Of a stretch of 59,118 bases of DNA, positions 50,979-58,443 are shown piece after piece; within the stretch, counting starts at the first letter, position 1, and the number at the start of each line of letters is the position of its first letter. The DNA is from Pseudomonadota bacterium (GTDB lineage: Bacteria; Pseudomonadota; Alphaproteobacteria; Sphingomonadales; Sphingomonadaceae), in the NCBI GenBank assembly GCA_018242165.1, contig JAFECL010000017.1, positions 24,200-83,317 on the forward strand, given 5' to 3'. The notes under the pieces were generated by a model that had not been told where the DNA came from, searched no databases, and saw only the letters and a program-made list of their open reading frames with translations. The position numbers and the translations under genes are program-made.

Positions 50979-51395
50979 ATGCACCAGCTGTTCCAGCATG
51001 CCGCCACCACTGATGGGATCACCGTGCGGGTGGCGGTGTCGTTTCTGCCCGAGCAATCGCGCGCGCCTGCGGCGGGGCAGGCGGGGACGTGGTTCTGGGT
51101 CTATCACATCCGCATCGAAAATGGCTCGGACGAGACGGTGCAGCTGCTCACCCGACACTGGCGGATCACCGATGGCGCGGGCGAGGTGCATCTGGTCGAG
51201 GGCGAGGGGGTGGTGGGCGAAAGCCCGGTACTGGCCCCCGGCGGCAGCCACGATTACGTTTCGGGCTGCCCGCTGGCCACGCCGCACGGCTCCATGCAGG
51301 GGCATTACACCTTTGCCCGGCTGGATCGCGGTGGCGAGCGGTTTCGCGCGGCGATTCCCTTCTTCCCGCTGGCGGCTCCGGCCACGGCCAGCTAA
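50979..51395 (+). CDS. apaG: ApaG domain protein
   Basis: The 138-residue fibronectin-III-like ApaG protein was named from an operon with apaH and has been linked to Co2+/Mg2+ handling; its biochemistry is unclear. Family patterns visible are TDGITVRVAVSFLPEQSRAP, FWVYHIRIENGSDETVQLLTRHWRITDGAGEVHLVEGEGVVGESPVLAPGGSHDYVSGCPLATPHGSMQGHYTF. The ATG at 50979 is preferred over 50973. It is followed 12 bases later by the LysR gene. Confidence 0.93.
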   Translation: MHQLFQHAATTDGITVRVAVSFLPEQSRAPAAGQAGTWFWVYHIRIENGSDETVQLLTRHWRITDGAGEVHLVEGEGVVGESPVLAPGGSHDYVSGCPLATPHGSMQGHYTFARLDRGGERFRAAIPFFPLAAPATAS

Positions 51396-51407
51396 GCCCG
51401 CGCTGAA

Positions 51408-52193
51408 ATGAAGCGCACCCATCTGCCCCTTAACGCCCTGCGCGTGTTCGACGCGGCGGCGCGGCATCTGTCGTTCACTCGCGCGGCGGACGAGTTGGCG
51501 GTTACCCCGGCGGCGGTGGGCCAGCAGATCCGTGCGCTGGAAGACCTGCTGGGGGTGGTGCTGTTCCGCCGCACCGCCAAGGGGCTGGAGCTGACCGCTG
51601 AGGGGGAGGCGGGGCTGGCCCCGCTGCGCGCCGGGTTCCTCCATTTCGAGGATGCGGTGCAGGCGATGCAGGCCGGGCAGGCCAGCCACGTCTATACGCT
51701 GGCCGCGCCGCGCGATTTCTTCGCCGCCTGGCTGGCGCCGCGCCTTGCCGCCTTTCGCGCCGCCAATCCCGAGGTGCGGATCGCGCTGGTCGACAGTGCC
51801 CATGCCGATTTCACCGAGGCGAACCTCGACCTGGCGGTGCGGCTGGCCGATGGGCCGGGCGCGTTCGAAGGGGTGATGCTGGGCACCGCGGCGCGGGTGA
51901 CGCTGGGCGAGGGCGAATGGATCGCCTGGCCGGGCGACCCCCACCCCGCCGGCGAGGGGCAGGAGGCGCCGCTGAGCGTGGGCGATGCCGGGCAGGCGAT
52001 GGCGGCGGCGGCGGCGGGCATGGGCCGCGCCCGGGTGCCCGAACTGCTGGCGCGCGGCTGGGCTGAACTGGGCCGGATCGCCGCGCCGAATGCGGCCGAA
52101 CCGTGCCGGATGGCCTATTGGCTGGTCGCCCCGCTGCCGCAGTGGCGGCAGAAGAAGGTGCGGGCGCTGGTGGCCCACCTGACCGCCGGCTGA
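51408..52193 (+). CDS. LysR family transcriptional regulator (GcvA-like)
   Basis: The 261-residue LysR regulator has an N-terminal winged helix (LNALRVFDAAARHLSFTRAADELAVTPAAVGQQIRALEDLLGVVLFRRTAKGLELTAEGEAGL) typical of the GcvA-like subgroup. The effector domain (RDFFAAWLAPRLAAFRAANPEVRIALVDSAHADFTEANLDLAVRLADG) is shortened relative to the common ~300-residue length, so the C-terminal effector half may be reduced. Its target is not evident; apaG directly upstream points the same way. Confidence 0.85.
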   Translation: MKRTHLPLNALRVFDAAARHLSFTRAADELAVTPAAVGQQIRALEDLLGVVLFRRTAKGLELTAEGEAGLAPLRAGFLHFEDAVQAMQAGQASHVYTLAAPRDFFAAWLAPRLAAFRAANPEVRIALVDSAHADFTEANLDLAVRLADGPGAFEGVMLGTAARVTLGEGEWIAWPGDPHPAGEGQEAPLSVGDAGQAMAAAAAGMGRARVPELLARGWAELGRIAAPNAAEPCRMAYWLVAPLPQWRQKKVRALVAHLTAG

Positions 52194-52199
52194 CCTTTA

Positions 52200-53129
52200 T
52201 TACTTCATCCGCCCCCGCGCATCGAGCCGGGTGAGCAGCGCGTCGAGCCGTTCGCGCAGTTCGGCATTTTCGGCGCGCAGGCTGTCGATCTCGCTCAGCG
52301 GCTGGGCCGGGGGCGCCGGCGGGCTCAGGTCGCGCGGCACCACCGGGCCGCGCGGACGCGGCGTGGCCGGGCGGCGCAGCAGGCCCAGGCTGAACAGGCT
52401 GGCGGCGCTTTTCAGCCAGGCCCCGATCGCCCCGACCAGGCCCTGTGGCGGGCGGGCCGGCGCGCGGTTGCGTGGCAGCGGCGCGGCGCCGGCGCTGTCG
52501 GCCGGGATCCACAACTGGCGCCGGGTGGCCAGCGCCGGGTGCGGTGGCAGGCTGGCGGTGACGCTGGGCGCCGGGCCGGTGCTGGCCGGCGGAGTGGTGC
52601 TGGCCGGTGGGGTGGCGCGCCACGGCGAGGTGGCGGGGGTGACCAGCGCCTCGGCCAGCCGGGGCAGGGTGACCGCCGGCGGGGTTGGTTGCGCGACGGT
52701 GGCGGGTGCGGCCGGCGCGGCGGGGGCCTTGCGCTTGCTGGCGGGGCGCTTGGCGGCCTTGGCCTTGGCCGCCTTGGTCTTCGCGCCCCTGGCCCCGGCT
52801 TTGCGCGGCTTGGCGGCGGGTTTTTGGGCGGCGGGCTTTTGTGCGGCGGCTTTGGGTTTGGCGGTGGGGATGATCAGCAGCGCTTCGGCCAGGCTGGGGG
52901 GGGCTGGATCGGGCATCAGCGGCGGGGCGCCGGGGGGCAGGTTGGTTGCTGGCGACAGGCTGGGTGGAGGCAGGAGCAACAGGGGCGGCGGGCTGGCGGC
53001 GATCGGCGGGGCAACACTGGGGGCCCGGGGGGCGGCCCTGGCCCGACGGCGGGCGGGCCTGGCCGTGGCAGCGGCGGGGGGTGGGCCAGCATCGGCCACA
53101 CCGGTGGGACTATCGGGGCCATCGCGCAT
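52200..53129 (-). CDS. Low-complexity Ala/Pro/Lys-rich protein with C-terminal coiled coil
   Basis: The ~309-residue protein has long Ala/Pro stretches. A basic segment (AAKPRKAGARGAKTKAAKAKAAKRPASKRKAPAAP) resembles histone H1-like or phasin-like tails. A short hydrophobic patch (GLVGAIGAWLKSAASLFSLGLL) and a C-terminal coiled coil (LSEIDSLRAENAELRERLDALLTRLDARG) complete it. Nucleoid or polymer binding by the basic part is possible but unproven. The ATG at 53129 is chosen over 53228. The upstream region has an AT-rich palindrome. It converges with the LysR gene. The reading frame is clearly favoured by codon use. Confidence 0.6.
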   Translation of the reverse strand: MRDGPDSPTGVADAGPPPAAATARPARRRARAAPRAPSVAPPIAASPPPLLLLPPPSLSPATNLPPGAPPLMPDPAPPSLAEALLIIPTAKPKAAAQKPAAQKPAAKPRKAGARGAKTKAAKAKAAKRPASKRKAPAAPAAPATVAQPTPPAVTLPRLAEALVTPATSPWRATPPASTTPPASTGPAPSVTASLPPHPALATRRQLWIPADSAGAAPLPRNRAPARPPQGLVGAIGAWLKSAASLFSLGLLRRPATPRPRGPVVPRDLSPPAPPAQPLSEIDSLRAENAELRERLDALLTRLDARGRMK

Positions 53130-53283
53130 CGGCTCTTCCAACCTCCTCCCCCGTTTTGGGGACGCATCCCGACCGGGGATGTCTCCCTGCTGGGGGCTCT
53201 GGGCCCGGCCGGGTGGCCGGGAAGGCATTCAGGCAAATCGTCGGCAGGCTTTTATAAGTAGAGTTACGTAGTCCGAATAATGC

Positions 53284-53298
53284 TTAACTGACAGTTAA
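53284..53298. promoter_or_regulatory. Perfect 7-base dyad TTAACTG-A-CAGTTAA
   Basis: This 15-base dyad lies about 155 bases upstream of the 53129 start, in an unusually AT-rich island for this genome. It has the form of an operator for a dimeric regulator. The nearest candidate target is the minus-strand Lys/Ala/Pro-rich gene. Confidence 0.45.
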
Positions 53299-53377
53299 AT
53301 ACCGCATTCAGGTGGTGTGGGCCAGTGGCGCCCACAAGATGTAGTTCGCCAAAGCGGCGATACTGCCCCGCTGGAAG

Positions 53378-53397
53378 AAGTTTTCCGGGGAAAACTT
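53378..53397 (-). terminator. Hairpin after bdhA
   Basis: Perfect 9-base arms are separated by GG, 39 bases after the bdhA stop on the minus strand. The arms share the AAGTTT/AAACTT core with the hairpins ending both copies of the ~160-bp repeat. It may be an isolated remnant of that repeat or a simple terminator. Confidence 0.5.
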
Positions 53398-53435
53398 TCC
53401 CCCGGCGCCGGTTTGGCCGCAGCGACTCGGTGCGC

Positions 53436-54218
53436 CTATTCCATCACCCAGCCGTGGCTGGCAATCAGCGACTGCCCGGTCAGGGCATTGGTGGGGAAGG
53501 CGGCGAAGAACAGCGCCAGCTCGGCAATATCGTCCACCGTGGTGAACTCGCCGTCCACCGTCTGGCCCAGCATCACCTTCTTCACCACCTCCTCTTCGGA
53601 GATGCCCAGCTCGCGCGCCTGCTCGGGGATCTGCCGGTCGACCAGCGGGGTGCGGACGAAGCCGGGGCAGATCAGGTTGGCGCGCACGCCCTTGGGCCCG
53701 CCCTCTTTCGCGATGGCGCGGGCGAGGCCGGCCAGCCCGTGCTTGGCGGTGACATAGGCCGACTTCAGCGGGCTGGCGGCCTTGGAATGGACCGAACCCA
53801 TCAGGATCACGCTGCCGGCACCCGCCGCATACATCCCCGGCAGCACCGCGCGGGTGGTGAGGAAGGCGCCATCGAGATGGATCGCCAGCAGCCGCTTCCA
53901 GTCGGCGAAGGAAAAGGCCTCGATCGGGTTGACGATCTGCACCCCGGCATTGGCGACCAGCACCGAAACCGTGCCCCACCGCGCCTCGATCGCGGCCACC
54001 CCGGCGGCCACGGCTTCCTCGCTGGAAACGTCCATCGCCAGGCCAAAGGCCTCGCCCGGGCCCATCGCGGTCAGCTCGGCGGCGGCGGCCTGCGCCCCGG
54101 CTTCGTTCAGGTCGGCCACCGCCACCCGGGCCCCTTCGGCCACATAGCGCCGGGCGATGGCCAGCCCGATCCCGCTGGCGGCGCCGGTGACAAGGGCGAT
54201 CTGGTTGGCAAGCTTCAT
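53436..54218 (-). CDS. bdhA: 3-hydroxybutyrate dehydrogenase (SDR family)
   Basis: This enzyme interconverts 3-hydroxybutyrate and acetoacetate with NAD, typically in PHB turnover. The 260-residue short-chain dehydrogenase has the coenzyme motif TGAASGIGLAIA, NAG in LVANAGVQIVNPIEAFSFADWKRLLAIHLDGAFLTTRA, and the catalytic Ser-Tyr-Lys in GSVHSKAASPLKSAYVTAKHGLAGLARAIAKEG. KGVRANLICPGFVRTPLVDRQIPEQA is characteristic of 3-hydroxybutyrate dehydrogenases. Its ATG overlaps the stop of the mocA-like gene (ATGA at 54215-54218). Confidence 0.92.
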   Translation of the reverse strand: MKLANQIALVTGAASGIGLAIARRYVAEGARVAVADLNEAGAQAAAAELTAMGPGEAFGLAMDVSSEEAVAAGVAAIEARWGTVSVLVANAGVQIVNPIEAFSFADWKRLLAIHLDGAFLTTRAVLPGMYAAGAGSVILMGSVHSKAASPLKSAYVTAKHGLAGLARAIAKEGGPKGVRANLICPGFVRTPLVDRQIPEQARELGISEEEVVKKVMLGQTVDGEFTTVDDIAELALFFAAFPTNALTGQSLIASHGWVME

Positions 54219-54820
54219 CTCGGGCTCTCCGCAAGCAGGGCGGCATCGGCGGGGGTGTCGACGTCGCGGGTGAAATGGTCGGTCGCGGCCTCGTGCCAGG
54301 CCACCTGCTCGGGCCGGGCATCGATCAGCGCGCGGGGGGTGGCGGCAGGCTCGTCACACAGGGCGCGGGCCGTCGCGGTGGGCAGCAGCACCGGGTTGCC
54401 GCGCTGGCCGTGGTGGCGCGGCACCACGATCCGCTGGCCATCGTGCGCGGCGAACGTGGCGATCAGCGCGGCGATGTCGGCGCCGGTCAGCCATGGCTGG
54501 TCGGCCAGCGCGATCAGCACCCCGGCGCCATCGAGCGTGGCGGCGGCAAGCCCGGTGCGGATCGAGCCGGACTGGTTGGCGGCGGGATCGGGATTGGTGG
54601 CGATTCGCAGGTCCAGCCCGGCAAGGGCGGCGCGGTGTTCGGGCCGGTCGGGCCGCAGCACCGCCAGCAGCGGCATCCCCAGCGCGCGATAGAGCCCGGC
54701 GGAATGGGCCAGCAGGCTGGTGCCGCCGGGTAGCGGCAGCAGCAGCTTGTCCACCCCCGCCATCCGCCGCGAATGGCCGGCGGCCAGCAGGATCACCTCG
54801 ATCTGGGCGGGAACGATCAT
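54215..54820 (-). CDS. Molybdenum cofactor cytidylyltransferase-like NTP transferase (MocA-like)
   Basis: The 201-residue NTP-transferase has the nucleotide-binding motif VILLAAGHSRRMAGVDKLLLPL and conserved residues in GVLIALADQPWLTGADIAAL and RIVVPRHHGQRGNPVLL. MocA-type enzymes attach CMP to the molybdenum cofactor used by xanthine dehydrogenase-family hydroxylases. That would suit the molybdenum hydroxylase and xdhC genes elsewhere in the window. A MobA-like GTP role is less likely, from the GN.VLL pattern and short length. It is coupled to bdhA, an unrelated partner. Confidence 0.82.
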   Translation of the reverse strand: MIVPAQIEVILLAAGHSRRMAGVDKLLLPLPGGTSLLAHSAGLYRALGMPLLAVLRPDRPEHRAALAGLDLRIATNPDPAANQSGSIRTGLAAATLDGAGVLIALADQPWLTGADIAALIATFAAHDGQRIVVPRHHGQRGNPVLLPTATARALCDEPAATPRALIDARPEQVAWHEAATDHFTRDVDTPADAALLAESPR

Positions 54821-54863
54821 CGCCGCGCCGCTCTGCCCGAAATTGTGCGGGTGCGAAAGGGGC

Positions 54864-56645
54864 CTAGAAAAGGCCCTCACCCTTCGTCGGCGTCAGGCCC
54901 AGCCGCGCCGCCCGCGCGGGCAGGGCCGCGTCGAGGGCAATGGCGGCGGCGAATTCGGCCTTGGCCTCGGCGCTCTTGCCCTGCGCGGCCAATGCCAGCG
55001 CCAGCCCCCAATGGGTCCAGCCGGTCTTGGCCAGCCGGGGCAGAACCCGGCGATAGGTCGCCTCGGCCTCGGCCATCTTGCCCTGGCGGACCTGCAGCAG
55101 CGCCAGCGTATCGAGATAGCCGGGATTGTCCTTGCTCAGCCGCAGCGCGCGCTGGCTGTCGGCCAGGGCCGCCTCGATCTCGCGGTTGGCCAGCGCCCGG
55201 GCCCAGGCGCGCATGTTCAGCGCCACGCCCAGCCCGCCATCTTCGGGGTGGAGGCGGATCCAGTCGCTGATCAGCGCCACGGCGTCGCCCGGCTGATCGA
55301 GATCGATCATCGTTCCGGCAATCGTCAGGCTCTCGGGCGATCCCGCCCGGGCCCCGGCGCGCGCCGCGGCCAGATCGGCGGCGGCACCGGCGGAATCCCT
55401 GGCATGCAGCCGCACCTGCGCGCGCAGCAGCCGCGCGTCCAGCAGTGCCGGATCGGCCTGCAGCGCGGCATCCAGGTCGCTCTGCGCGCCGGCCAGCTGG
55501 TGGCTGGCCAGCCGGGCCCGGGCGCGGGCCAGACGATAGCGTGCCTGCCCCGGCTCCAGCGCCAGCGCGGCATCAAGGTCGGTCAGCGCGGCGGCAGCCT
55601 CGCCGCGCGCCAGATGGCCTTCGCCGCGCGCTGCCAGCCCGGCGGCATCCTTCGGCTCGGCGGCACCGGCCGGCGCGGCGGCGGCCTTGGGCGGGGCGCT
55701 GCCGGTGAACATCCGCCCGCCGTTGTAGGTGAAATAGAGCTTGCGCTGGCTGAAGCTGATCAACAGGTGGTGGGCGAGGAAGAAATCGATCCCCAGCAGC
55801 ATGTCGGGCCCCGAGGGGCCGCCGATAGTCCCGTCGATGATCCGCATCTTGCTGTGCTGGATCGCCTCGCTGCCAACCTCGAACTTGTCGACCGGGGCGA
55901 TCCACGAACGGACGGTGCGGCTGCCGATCCCGCCATCCTGGCCAACTTCGGTGACCCCCGGGGCGTTCATGTCGATCCCGGCCTGCAGCGCGGCGCGGCG
56001 GGTCAGCAAGGTGGCAGTGGCGCCGGTATCCAGCTCGGCGATCACCTTGTGCCCGTTGATCAACACCGATACCCGGGCCTTGAGATCGTGTTCCCCTTCC
56101 GCCGGCAGCAGCGCGGCTTCCTGCCAGTTTCCGTTCTGCGCCCAGTAGGCCAGCGCCTTGTTGCGGCACCCCGTCACCTTGAGCAATTGCAGCAGCCCAT
56201 TGGACAGATCGGTGTCGAGATCGCCGATCCCCAGCACATTGTCGCCCAGGATGCCGCCGCCGGCATCGCTGCCGCCGACGATGAACATCACGTTCCTGAT
56301 GGTGGTGTTCAGCAGGCCCAGCTGGCGGACGGTGGTCACTTCCACCCGCGCGTCGCCCCCGATCCCCGAAACGTAGAAGCCGTTCGGCGCAGGGTCCATC
56401 TGCAGCCCCATGCCGGCGGCCATGGCGCGCGGCATCATCGAGAAGAAGCCCCCGGTATCGACAATGAACCGGGCATCCTGCCCGTTGACCTTGAGGGTGG
56501 TCAGCGCCCGGGTGCCGACCATCTCGATCGGAAACTTGCCGTAGCTGGCCATCTGGCAGCTTTCGGCCCGGGCAGCGGCCGGGGCAACGGCGACGCTCAG
56601 GGCGACGGCGGACAGCGTGGCAAACAGGGCGCGGGTGTGACGCAT
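54864..56645 (-). CDS. Aspartyl protease family protein with TPR-like repeats
   Basis: The 593-residue exported protein has a signal peptide (LFATLSAVALSVAVAPAAARA). Two retropepsin-like domains carry the catalytic Asp motifs FIVDTGGFFSMMP and AELDTGATATLLTRRA. A C-terminal half of TPR-type helices follows (AALTDLDAALALEPGQARYRLARARARLASHQLAGAQSDLDAALQADPALLDARLLRAQVRLHARDSAGAAADL and further copies). This layout is found in sphingomonad proteins of unknown substrate. It converges with nothing; a 43-base gap separates it from the mocA-like gene downstream. Proteolytic activity is inferred from the intact DTG motifs. Confidence 0.88.
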   Translation of the reverse strand: MRHTRALFATLSAVALSVAVAPAAARAESCQMASYGKFPIEMVGTRALTTLKVNGQDARFIVDTGGFFSMMPRAMAAGMGLQMDPAPNGFYVSGIGGDARVEVTTVRQLGLLNTTIRNVMFIVGGSDAGGGILGDNVLGIGDLDTDLSNGLLQLLKVTGCRNKALAYWAQNGNWQEAALLPAEGEHDLKARVSVLINGHKVIAELDTGATATLLTRRAALQAGIDMNAPGVTEVGQDGGIGSRTVRSWIAPVDKFEVGSEAIQHSKMRIIDGTIGGPSGPDMLLGIDFFLAHHLLISFSQRKLYFTYNGGRMFTGSAPPKAAAAPAGAAEPKDAAGLAARGEGHLARGEAAAALTDLDAALALEPGQARYRLARARARLASHQLAGAQSDLDAALQADPALLDARLLRAQVRLHARDSAGAAADLAAARAGARAGSPESLTIAGTMIDLDQPGDAVALISDWIRLHPEDGGLGVALNMRAWARALANREIEAALADSQRALRLSKDNPGYLDTLALLQVRQGKMAEAEATYRRVLPRLAKTGWTHWGLALALAAQGKSAEAKAEFAAAIALDAALPARAARLGLTPTKGEGLF

Positions 56646-56778
56646 CTTGGGAAATCCCCCCGGATATCAACGGCAAGACCATGCTTGCAGGTCCGGGGCC
56701 AAAGCGCAACCGGCAAAGGAAACGGGCGCGATCCCGCCAGACCGCGCCCGTTCCCCGCTTTGCCGGGCGGTCAGGCGA

Positions 56779-58296
56779 TCAGAAGCGCACCTGGCCGAAG
56801 ATCCCCACCTCGTCGTAGGTGCCGTTGCCGGCGCAGGGCGCGGCAGCCAGCGCGGCGGCCGTGGCAAAGGCGCTGGCGGTGGCCACCGGGGCGCAGCCGA
56901 TCAGGCCGTTCTGGGTGCTGATCGCGCCGTTGTTGACGATCTCGCGCTTGTAGACCAGCGCCAGGTCGACGATCTTCACCGGTTCCCACTGCAGGCCGAT
57001 GTTGAAGTAGTTGTCGTTCACGCTCGGCACGTTGCGGTCGTTCGGGCGGGCCCATTCGTATTTGCCGAAGATCGACCACTTGGGGGCCAGGGTGTAGTTG
57101 CCGAAGATCGAGGTGCCCTTCGCCGCTTCCTCGGAATAGGCGGTGGTGGCCGGGTTGGTGGTCACGTTCTTCCAGTTCCTGGCATAGAAATATTCGATGC
57201 CCAGCCCCAGCTTCTCGTTCCTGAACCCGGCGGCCAGATCGACGCGGCTGGCGGTGTGGAAGGTGGTGGGGGTGGCGGCCTGGACATTGTTGCCCAGCTT
57301 GCCGATATAGCCGCCCACCGCGCCCCACAGGCCGTGATAGTTGACCGAGACGCGGCCCTCGACGTCGATGCTGTTGGTCACCCTGACGTTGCGATAGCCG
57401 GCGCCATCGATCAGCGAGACCTGATAGCTGATCAGCTTGTTGGCCAGATCGCCGCCGATATGGACACCCCAGTCGGCCGAGGTGCCATAGCCCAGCCGGT
57501 CGGTGAGCACGTTATCGATGTGGCGATAGCCGTTCTGGTTTTCGATGTAGGGCACCCACGGCAAGTCGGCCGCGCCGACGCGGATCCACAGCGCCGGGTC
57601 AAGCCTGGCCTCGAGGTAGGCCTTCTTGACGTAGAAGCCCTTGCCGACCAGCGCGACGTTGCTGATCGCCCCGGTGCCGGTATTGGCCGCGGGGGTGGCG
57701 AAGTTGGCATTGGCGGTCTGGCCCAGGACATTGGCGATATCGGCGGTGACGTTCATCGCGAACCTGTCGCTGAAGCGGTGATCGACCCCCAGGTACATCC
57801 GCTTGATGTTGAGACCGGTGCCGCTGGCGGCGGTCTTGGTGCCGGAATTCTGCTGGTTGATCGTGCTGATGTTGAAATACATCCGGCCCGACACGCGGGT
57901 ATCGGCGGCCCACTTCACCGCGGCGACGGCCCTGTCGGCCTTGACCACGCCGGTCTGCGCCTTTTCGGCCACGGCCAGCGCCTTGGTCGCGGTGGCCTGC
58001 GCTTCGTCGGCGCGGGTCTGGGCGGCCTGGGTGGCCTGCGCCATCTGCGGCGCGGCACTGGCCTGACCATCGAGGCGGGCCTGCAGCGCGTTCAGCTGTG
58101 CCTGCATCTGGGCGATCTGCTGCTGGGCCATGGCCAGCTGTTCGGCCAGGGTCAGCTGGCCTTCACCGGCCGGCGTGGCGGCCTTGTGGGCGGCATGGCG
58201 GGCCGATTTGGCCAGCGCCGCGCCGGGCGTGGCGGCCAGCGCGATGGTCAGCGCGGCGCCAAGCGCATGGGGCGCGATCGTGGATTGAAGACGCAT
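56779..58296 (-). CDS. Porin with N-terminal coiled coil (OprP/OprO-like)
   Basis: The 505-residue outer-membrane protein has a signal peptide (LGAALTIALAATPGAALA) and an N-terminal periplasmic coiled coil (QLTLAEQLAMAQQQIAQMQAQLNALQARLDG). A 16-18-strand beta-barrel follows, beginning with AAVKWAADTRVSGRMYFNISTINQQNSG and rich in aromatic girdle residues. It ends in Phe (GIFGQVRF), the outer-membrane assembly signal. The pattern fits phosphate- or pyrophosphate-selective porins, which use an N-terminal coiled coil for trimer assembly. Substrate is unknown. A 16-base palindrome lies 26 bases upstream of its start. Confidence 0.88.
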   Translation of the reverse strand: MRLQSTIAPHALGAALTIALAATPGAALAKSARHAAHKAATPAGEGQLTLAEQLAMAQQQIAQMQAQLNALQARLDGQASAAPQMAQATQAAQTRADEAQATATKALAVAEKAQTGVVKADRAVAAVKWAADTRVSGRMYFNISTINQQNSGTKTAASGTGLNIKRMYLGVDHRFSDRFAMNVTADIANVLGQTANANFATPAANTGTGAISNVALVGKGFYVKKAYLEARLDPALWIRVGAADLPWVPYIENQNGYRHIDNVLTDRLGYGTSADWGVHIGGDLANKLISYQVSLIDGAGYRNVRVTNSIDVEGRVSVNYHGLWGAVGGYIGKLGNNVQAATPTTFHTASRVDLAAGFRNEKLGLGIEYFYARNWKNVTTNPATTAYSEEAAKGTSIFGNYTLAPKWSIFGKYEWARPNDRNVPSVNDNYFNIGLQWEPVKIVDLALVYKREIVNNGAISTQNGLIGCAPVATASAFATAAALAAAPCAGNGTYDEVGIFGQVRF

Positions 58297-58322
58297 TCCT
58301 GGTGCTCCCTGTCACAGGTTTA

Positions 58323-58338
58323 TGGTCCGGCCGGACCA
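58323..58338. promoter_or_regulatory. 16-base perfect palindrome TGGTCCGGCCGGACCA upstream of the porin
   Basis: The palindrome lies 26-42 bases upstream of the porin start, where an operator would block or recruit polymerase. Its GC-rich form is unusual for common regulators. A chance occurrence is possible in such GC-rich DNA, but 16 bases is long. Confidence 0.5.
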
Positions 58339-58443
58339 AGGCACTGACGAATCATCTGCCCGCCGGCTGGCTTCCCGCGAGCGCTAGGCCGGCTTTGTGA
58401 CAGAGTCGCGTCCGAAATGTTACACCGAAGTCTGGCGCGGTTT

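Larger units (their letters stand above)
53130..53435. other. 306-bp non-coding stretch upstream of the Lys/Ala/Pro-rich gene
   Basis: No gene is seen. It holds an AT-rich island with the perfect dyad TTAACTG-A-CAGTTAA (53284-53298) and, further right, a hairpin AAGTTTTCC (53378-53386) / GGAAAACTT (53389-53397). That hairpin resembles those ending the repeat copies at 23831-23851 and 49712-49736 and sits 39 bases after the bdhA stop. Confidence 0.7.

Noticed and set aside
54720..56921. 733-residue plus-strand open frame over the aspartyl protease gene
   Set aside because: Antisense shadow; composition is non-protein-like and the opposite strand has DTG motifs and a signal peptide.
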